From positions 1,488,001 through 1,552,000 of the forward strand of contig NC_089185.1 of the NCBI RefSeq assembly GCF_947507565.1: DNA of 64,000 nt. The letters run 5' to 3'. Position 1 is the first letter of the stretch; each line of letters opens with the position of its first letter. Below the pieces are notes generated by a model, which did no database searches, was not told the origin of the DNA, and worked only from the letters and a program-made list of their open reading frames with translations. Made by a program: the position numbers and the translations under genes. This document shows positions 57,980 to 64,000 of this stretch, in pieces. The stretch comes from Oscarella lobularis. Taxonomy: Eukaryota > Porifera > Homoscleromorpha > Homosclerophorida > Oscarellidae.

Positions 57980-60576
57980 ATGATCGTCCTCTTTCTCCTT
58001 TCCAGCGTCGTCAAAGCGGCGTCGGCGGAGCCAATTCGAGCCACCGTGCTGTACGACAGTTTAGGGTAATGCGCGTTTCAACGACGTCAGAATTTCCCAA
58101 AACTTTTCCTACGGTATCATGATATAGACACCCAACATTGAAACTGAACGTCATAGATAAAAGTGGCGCCGCTTATGGACTGTTTTCGGACGAAATAGAG
58201 ACGACGGGGTAAGCAACTTGAAATTGGCAACGTTTTAGTACGTCAAGTTTAATTAATTTTCGCCACTATAGGTGGGGCCAGCTTCAAATCACTGCTGGTT
58301 ATGGCTCAAATAAGATCTACTCGGATACGCAGCTAATGTTCGCTGCTGGATATTTGGAAAGCGCTCTGACGGCAAAGTGAGAGAGAGCGGGCTAGACTGA
58401 CGATATTCTCAACCCTATAGAAGTGTTCTCTTTTGGTAGGAGAATTTATCAGCATTTTCATAACACGATGCCGCAAATATTGCCTGACAGCGGCATGGCA
58501 GCAAAGGTTCGCGTTTGGTTTCAAGAGCAGGTTTGCGCTTCTTGTGAGTTGCTGCCGAGATTGGACATCATTAGTGCCACAGGAAAAATGGATGACCCAG
58601 ATGATTGATATGAATAAAGAAGATTCATATTGGAGGCAAGTTGGTTTAGTGTATGCACAATATCGAGGTATTTTAGCTAATCGTTCTGTGAGACGATTGA
58701 TTCTAGTCCTTCATATTGCATAGGGCTTGTTCAAGGGTACAAGGAGCACAGTTCATCAACGGAAGTATGAATGCTGCTGTTGCCCAACTAGTAGCGATTG
58801 ATATATCCTTTTGAACAGGAACTTGAGGATTTTTCTTTTCAAGTACTTAACGGATATGGCGATCTTCTTGACATTCCGGCGGCGATCAACAGATCGCTTG
58901 CACCCAACTGGAACAAAATGACTCTCTCTGAAATTAGAGATGCAGTAGGTACAAAAATGCAAATAGCTATTTGCTTTGCAAATCTGTTAGGTTGCTGCAA
59001 GAAGTCATTGTTCTGTTCTTGTCAAAATGCTGCCTGGATTTGAAGATATTGTTTTCGGGCATACAACGTTTGCGGTTTGCGTCTTCTGTTAACATCACTA
59101 GCCCTTTCTCTTTCTAGCTGGTTTAGTTTTTCGATAATGCTTCGTATCTATAAACATTATGATCTGAATCTACAAGATCCTGCTACAGGCAAGTACAGCA
59201 GCGCTGCCGTACAGTTGCTGCGATCATGGCGAATATAAATTTAGCGTCTAAAGGAGTTTCTTTTTCGAGCTATCCTGGCTGCCTTGTTTCCTTGGACGAT
59301 TTCTACATAATGAGCAGGTTTTTAGATACCGGTACATGTAGACTATGCTAAATGGATCGTTTGTATACGATTCAATTCTATAGTGGAATTATAATGCTAC
59401 AGACAACAAATAACATGTGGAATCATAGTCTGTATGATTTGGTAAAACCGCAGTCGCTTTTAGCTTGGCACAGAGTCAAAGTGGCTAACACAATGGCCAG
59501 CACATCACAAATGTGGGCGGAAATAGTAGCAAAGTATAATTCAGGTTGGTTTACAAGACGCAAGGAGAGTATTCGTCTTTTCAAAAATTGATTGGACCAC
59601 AGGAACCTATACGAATCAGTACATGCTGCTAGATCTTAAGCGATTCAAGGCGAAAATGTCATTAGAAGATGGAGCGCTATGGGTTGCGGAACAGATTCCG
59701 GGGTAGCTCGCTCTCGGAGATTGAGAATATTAAACCGCAGTGTTCTGTACTTTTCTCAAGACTCACTGTTGCACAAGACTTAACTCGGATGCTAAGAGAA
59801 GGTCACTGGGCTTCCTACAATGTTCCTTTCTACGAAAAGGTGCAACTCTATTCTAATAGTGAATTCCAAATATCTTTATTAAATGTGATGTGCACTTTTG
59901 TACTTCGAACACGACATAATTTGCAGATATACAACATGAGCGGCTACGTGGATTTTGTGGAAAGCCATGGCGTTGAATTTTCTCACGAACTTGCTCCTAG
60001 AGCGAAAATATTTCGGCGGGATTCTGATAAAGTATGCTGAGCTTGTTCTTGACCTAGCTATCTTTAGCGGTTTCTTGCTTTCAGGTGGCTGGCGTAGAAT
60101 CTCTAAAGAGTCTGTTACGTTATAATAGTATGCTTTCGTTTGGAATTGTTGAATCCGGTTATCACTTTATGTCTAGACTACAAAAATGAGCCTTATTCTG
60201 GTGGAAATGCGTGCAACACGATATGCTGCCGCGGTGACATGCTGAATCCGGCAAAAGCGTTTGGTTGCTTTGACACGAAAGTGGCAAACTATTCTATGGG
60301 AATATCGCGAATAGCAGAAGGAGTGAGCTCCCCAACAATCAACGTATAGGCCAGCCAATTGAGCGCGGAATAGTATACTAAGTACATGAATTAACTCTAT
60401 ATAGGGAGGACTTTCTCCTTTCTCTTGGAGCGAGTTTCCTAACGTTTCGCACCTAGGAATGGTAAGCCGTTAGTTCTTTTAGATAATCATATGAGAGAGA
60501 TATTCTCTTCCTGCCGCGACAGCCGACAGAGTGGAATTTTGACTTTGTTCACATGGAACCTATCGAGTTGGACTGA
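57980..60576 (+). CDS. PLBD-like: Phospholipase B-like protein (PLBD1/2 family)
   Basis: A signal-like start (MIVLFLLSSVVKAASAEPIR) is followed by about fifteen short exons. Family landmarks: GWGQLQITAGYGSNK, MFAAGYLESALTA, SHCSVLVKMLPGFEDIVFGH (the cysteine matches the N-terminal nucleophile exposed by self-cleavage), VSFSSYPGCLVSLDDFYIMS, NTMASTSQMWAEIVAKYNSG, TYTNQYMLLDLKRFKAKMSL, LWVAEQIPG, HWASYNVPFYEK, FSHELAPRAKIFRRDSDK, CNTICCRGDMLNPAKAFGCF and a final FDFVHMEPIELD at 60576. These are lysosomal N-terminal-nucleophile hydrolases thought to act as amidases or phospholipases. Only 94 bp follow the GDE1-like stop, with no AATAAA in that gap. No lesion found once introns are removed. Confidence 0.88.
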
Positions 60577-61108
60577 TCTCCACTTGTGCCGCTATCTCTT
60601 TCAATTCATTCAGTTGTCGTTTGTGAATAAAATTTTGTCTTATTCAGAAAGCGATGTACATACTGGCGCAGCGATTGAAGCGCCTCTATGGAGGTGGGAG
60701 GGTCTCTCAAAAGCGCGATTGAAGAATTTGTAGGGCTTTAAGTGTTACGTCACGCTACGCGCGTTTATCAGAAGTGTCTATCGACCAGATAATGATGGCC
60801 TGCTGTAAGCCATCATATGATCCCCGAACACCCTCAGTCGTTCGATCTGCGGTAGAAAACATCGTACCGTCAGAGTCAGCGCAAAAGCTATCTTCACTGT
60901 ACGATGTAAATTTACTCTAGAAACACCTGGTTGTAATTCCCTACCGCCTCTTGCTACGGGAATTTCCTCCTTCGAGTTGCTCTCACGTAGACCTTTTCGT
61001 CCACACTGGCGCGCTCGCACCGACTGTGCGCCACGCCGACCACTTAACAACTGTCTCTCCACATACTCTAATCAGTAGCACGCACACTACTCGTCCACAT
61101 GATTTGTA
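60577..61108. other. Region after the PLBD-like gene, no gene seen
   Basis: Only short chance frames; a few bases after the stop lie in the PLBD-like 3' untranslated region. It leads into the tandem array. Confidence 0.5.
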
Positions 61109-62625
61109 TCCAAAAAATTAGTCGCATATTTTACGCTATAAATCAATCGAAGTAGCTGTTATTTAATGCAGAAATTGCTGCCTCTGTCTTTGAATAAAAG
61201 AAATTTTCGTGGCCCGGTTCCTAATGGGGCCCCAATTTTATCTAAAAAATAAATCGCATATTTTACGTTATAAATCAATCAAAGCCGCTCTTATTTAATG
61301 CAGAAATTGCTGCCTTTGCCTTTGGATACACGTAATCTTTGTGGCCTGGTTCCTAATGGGGCCTCATTTTTATCCAAAAAATTAGTCGCATATTTTATGC
61401 TATAAATCAGTCGAATTAGCTCTAATTTGATGCAGAAAAACGTTCTTTGCTGCCTTAGCCTTTAATAAACGAAATTTTTGCGGCCCGGTTCCTAATAGGG
61501 CCTAATTTTTATCCAAAAAATTAATCGCTTATTTTACGCTATAAATCAGTCGAAGTAGCTCTTATTTAATGCAGAAATTGCCGCCTTTGCCTTTGAATAA
61601 ACGAAATTTTCGTTGCCCGGTTCCTATTATAACTTCCTAATGGGGTCTCATAATTATCAAAAAATTAAACGCATATTGTACGCAATAAATAAGTCGAAGT
61701 AGCTCTCATTTAATGCAGAAATTGCTGTCTTTGCCTTTAAATAAACGAAATTTTTCCGGCCCGGTTCCTATTGTGGCCCCATTTTATCAATGAAACTAAT
61801 AGCTCGTTTTTTGCTATAAATCAGTTGAAGTAGCAATTATTTGATGCAGAAAAACGCTTTCAGTGCGGCCTTTGCCTTTAAATAAACGAATTTTCGTGGC
61901 CCGGTTCCTAATGGGGCCTCATTTTTATAAAAAATTAATTGCACATTTTACGCTACGTTGACTGATTTATAGCAAAAAAACTAGCGATTAGTTTCATAGA
62001 TGAAAATGGGGCACCAATAGGAACCGGGCCGCAAAAATTTCTTTAATTGAAAAATAAAGGCAGCAATTTCTGATTCAAAATTAGAGATACGACTAATTTA
62101 TAGCGTAAAATATGCGATTAATATTTTGGATAAAGGTGAGGCCCCATTAGGAACCGGACCACGAAAATTTCGTTTCTTTAAAGGCAAAGGCAGCAATGAA
62201 ACCGTTTTTCTGCATCAAATTGAGCTACTTTACTGATTTATAGCAAAAAACGAGAGATTAGTAAACGAAATTTTCGTTGTTCGGTTCCTAATGGGGCCTA
62301 ATTTTTATCCAAAAAATTAATCGTACACTTTACGCTATAAATCAGTCGAAGTAGATCTTATTTAATGCAGAAATTGCTGCCTTTGCTTTAAATGAAATTT
62401 TGCGGCCCCGTTCCCATTGGGGCCCCATTTTTGTTTATAAAACTAATCGCTCGTTTTTCGCTATAAATAAGTCGAAGTAACACCAATTTGATTCAGAAAA
62501 CTGTTTCATTGCTGCCTTTTTCTTTGAATAAAGGAAATTTTCGTGGCCCGGTTCCTAATAGGGCCTCATTTTTTATCCAAAAAATTAATCGCAAATTTTA
62601 CGCTATAAATAAGTCGAAGTACAGT
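61109..62625. repeat. Tandem array of about 130-bp units with an inverted central block
   Basis: About eleven degenerate units share TTTTACGCTATAAATCAGTC, GAAGTAGCTCTTATTTAATG, CAGAAATTGCTGCCTTTGCC, and CCCGGTTCCTAATGGGGCC followed by TTTTTATCCAAAAAATTA. Units run forward to about 61955, then about 61960-62265 the same sequence is on the other strand (GGCCCCATTAGGAACCGG, GACTGATTTATAGC), then forward again. No coding potential. Confidence 0.92.
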
Positions 62626-63450
62626 GCACGCCACCATAAACTTCCAAAATTACTATCGCGCGCTAATTCTCGCGAAATTCGTCTTGTGTTCATCGTTTCG
62701 TCTCGTCGATCGTCGTTCAACGTGCTGTATTTGAACGTTTCGCGCAAGTCGATTGTTTTCTGTGTTGTTTGTTCTTATTTGACTTCTCTCCGGCTTGCCG
62801 AAATGCGTTTGTTCTTTCGTTCTGCGATCGGTGTCTCGTCGTACCGCCATGTTGGATTACGTCACTGTGAATCGTCATGTATCGTCCACCTGTTCTTCGT
62901 TTGTTCTCTGAGAATCGTCAAGTTGTTGGGAGCCGTTACTATACGGCAGGAGAGGAAGTCTGTTGTCGCTCGCAGCCTTTATCCCAAAGATATGCGGCCT
63001 CGTTAGAACCCTTCTCTATGCCGTTGCGTTTCTGCAATCAACTTTGTCAACTTGTCTTCCCGCTTGTACTCCGCTGAAGGTCATTTTGTTCTTTTCGGAG
63101 ACGAAGCCTACCGTCGCTCGCAGCCTTCATCCCTTTCTATGCTGCCCCGGCAGAGCATCGCTCCACGAGGGAATGATGTTGTTACCTTTGGTCATATCGT
63201 TTGAATGTTCCAGTATTCCTGTTTATGAAAATGTTGCTACATCTGTTTGTGCTGGCGGAATTCAAAGGAGGCCGACGTAAGGAAGCTCTCCGAAGAATGA
63301 AAAACTCTTCCATTAATTAATGAACAGAAAACGTTGACTAATTTTATAAAAACACACGCACACACACATATTTGATTTATAGGGAGGGAGATGTAGTGTA
63401 CGTGCACATATACGGGACAATTAGTAGACGTTACATCATAATAAAGACAT
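62626..63450. other. Unassigned sequence between two arrays
   Basis: A plus-strand frame spans 62488-63006 but begins inside the tandem array and has no recognisable motif. GTCGCTCGCAGCCTTTATCC near 62966 recurs as GTCGCTCGCAGCCTTCATCC near 63113, a local duplication. A short CA tract lies at 63351-63371. Confidence 0.4.
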
Positions 63451-63454
63451 CGTG

Positions 63455-64000
63455 CTTGCCAGATCCTACTGTCATGTGCCGTTTCTGGTTAATATAGGAG
63501 CGATCATGTGCCGTCGCAGGTTATATAAATGCCGTACGTGACGACTCAGATTAATCTAAACTCCGTCATGTGCCATCACTTGTTAATAAGACGCCGTCAC
63601 GTGCCGAATCAGATTAATATGAACGCCCTCATGTACCGTTTCTATTTAATATAGGCTCAATCATTTGCCGTCACAGGTTATATAAATGCGGTCACGTGAC
63701 GACTCAGATTAATCTAAACACTGTCCTCAATTGTTAATAAAACGGCGTCACGTGCCGAAAAAGATTAATATGAACGCCGTCATGAGCCGTCACTCGTTCA
63801 TATACACGCCGTTATGTGCCGATTGAGATTAATATAAAGGCCGTCATTTTCTGTCAGTTGTTAATTTAAACTCCGTCACGTGTCGTCTTAAATTAATATA
63901 AACGCCGTCACGTGCCGTCACAGGTTAATATAAATGCCGTCACTGGTTAATATGAACGCCGTCATGTGCCGTTTCTGGTTAAAATAGGCGCGATCATGTC
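63455..64000. repeat. Minisatellite with a roughly 30-33-bp period, continuing past the window
   Basis: Around 17 diverged units, each close to GCCGTCACGTGCCGTCACAG followed by GTTAATATAAAC. Many units contain CACGTG or CATGTG. Alternating unit types (GTTTCTGGTTAATATAGG, CGACTCAGATTAATCTAAAC) suggest a higher-order pattern. The array is cut by the window edge. Confidence 0.92.

Noticed and set aside
62488..63006. 172-codon plus-strand frame
   Set aside because: Its first 130 bases are tandem-array sequence and the rest shows no motif.
63348..63372. Possible CRISPR-like or regulatory repeat near the CA tract
   Set aside because: Only a short dinucleotide run; the regular repeats beyond are a eukaryotic minisatellite without unique spacers.
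1..64000. tRNA, rRNA or spliced-leader genes
   Set aside because: No cloverleaf with A and B boxes or rRNA segment was found by eye on either strand; a covariance-model scan would be needed to exclude them fully.

Overview
The window is animal nuclear DNA: every recognisable gene is metazoan-type, most are broken by short GT-AG introns (often 40-70 bp), and intergenic gaps are small. ZNFX1, GDAP2, acid sphingomyelinase, DDX18, OCRL/INPP5B, TRIR, perilipin, GDE1-type and PLBD-type genes sit beside a collagen, a Death-like/NB-ARC/TPR receptor and an ankyrin-repeat kinase. Taken together this suggests a compact early-branching animal genome, most likely a sponge. The species is inferred, not shown.

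Left part (1-14.2 kb): a ZNFX1-type helicase (minus, running off the left edge) is divergently paired with a 12-exon CCCH/KH gene whose C-terminal half may be a degenerate triphosphate-tunnel fold. Then come a decayed copy of the proteasome subunit gene RPN10/PSMD4, a CTTG microsatellite, a multi-membrane-segment receptor-like gene and GDAP2.

Middle-left (14.2-26.4 kb): an intronless acid sphingomyelinase (minus) shares a 60-bp head-to-head gap with an armadillo-like gene (plus). The armadillo-like gene has been tandemly amplified (copies A, B, C, D and a collapsed copy), and two of these units drag along dead 5' pieces of the sphingomyelinase gene. Copy B is split by a 2-kb long-inverted-repeat element that carries a second, nested element.

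Centre (26.4-40.9 kb): an ankyrin-repeat kinase gene with an in-frame stop and a C-lobe frameshift, then a tightly packed minus-strand run TRIR, OCRL/INPP5B, PPR protein, DDX18 (in transcription order, gaps of about 65, 231 and 70 bp).

Right part (41-60.6 kb): a divergent pair of otopetrin-like membrane proteins, a collagen/VWA gene, a TIR-bounded element, a Death-like/NB-ARC/TPR gene, and three co-oriented lipid genes (perilipin-like, glycerophosphodiesterase, phospholipase-B-like). The last 3 kb is repeats: an approximately 130-bp tandem array with an internal inverted block, and a short-period minisatellite running off the right edge. Exon boundaries were read by eye from splice consensus and reading phase; no search was run.
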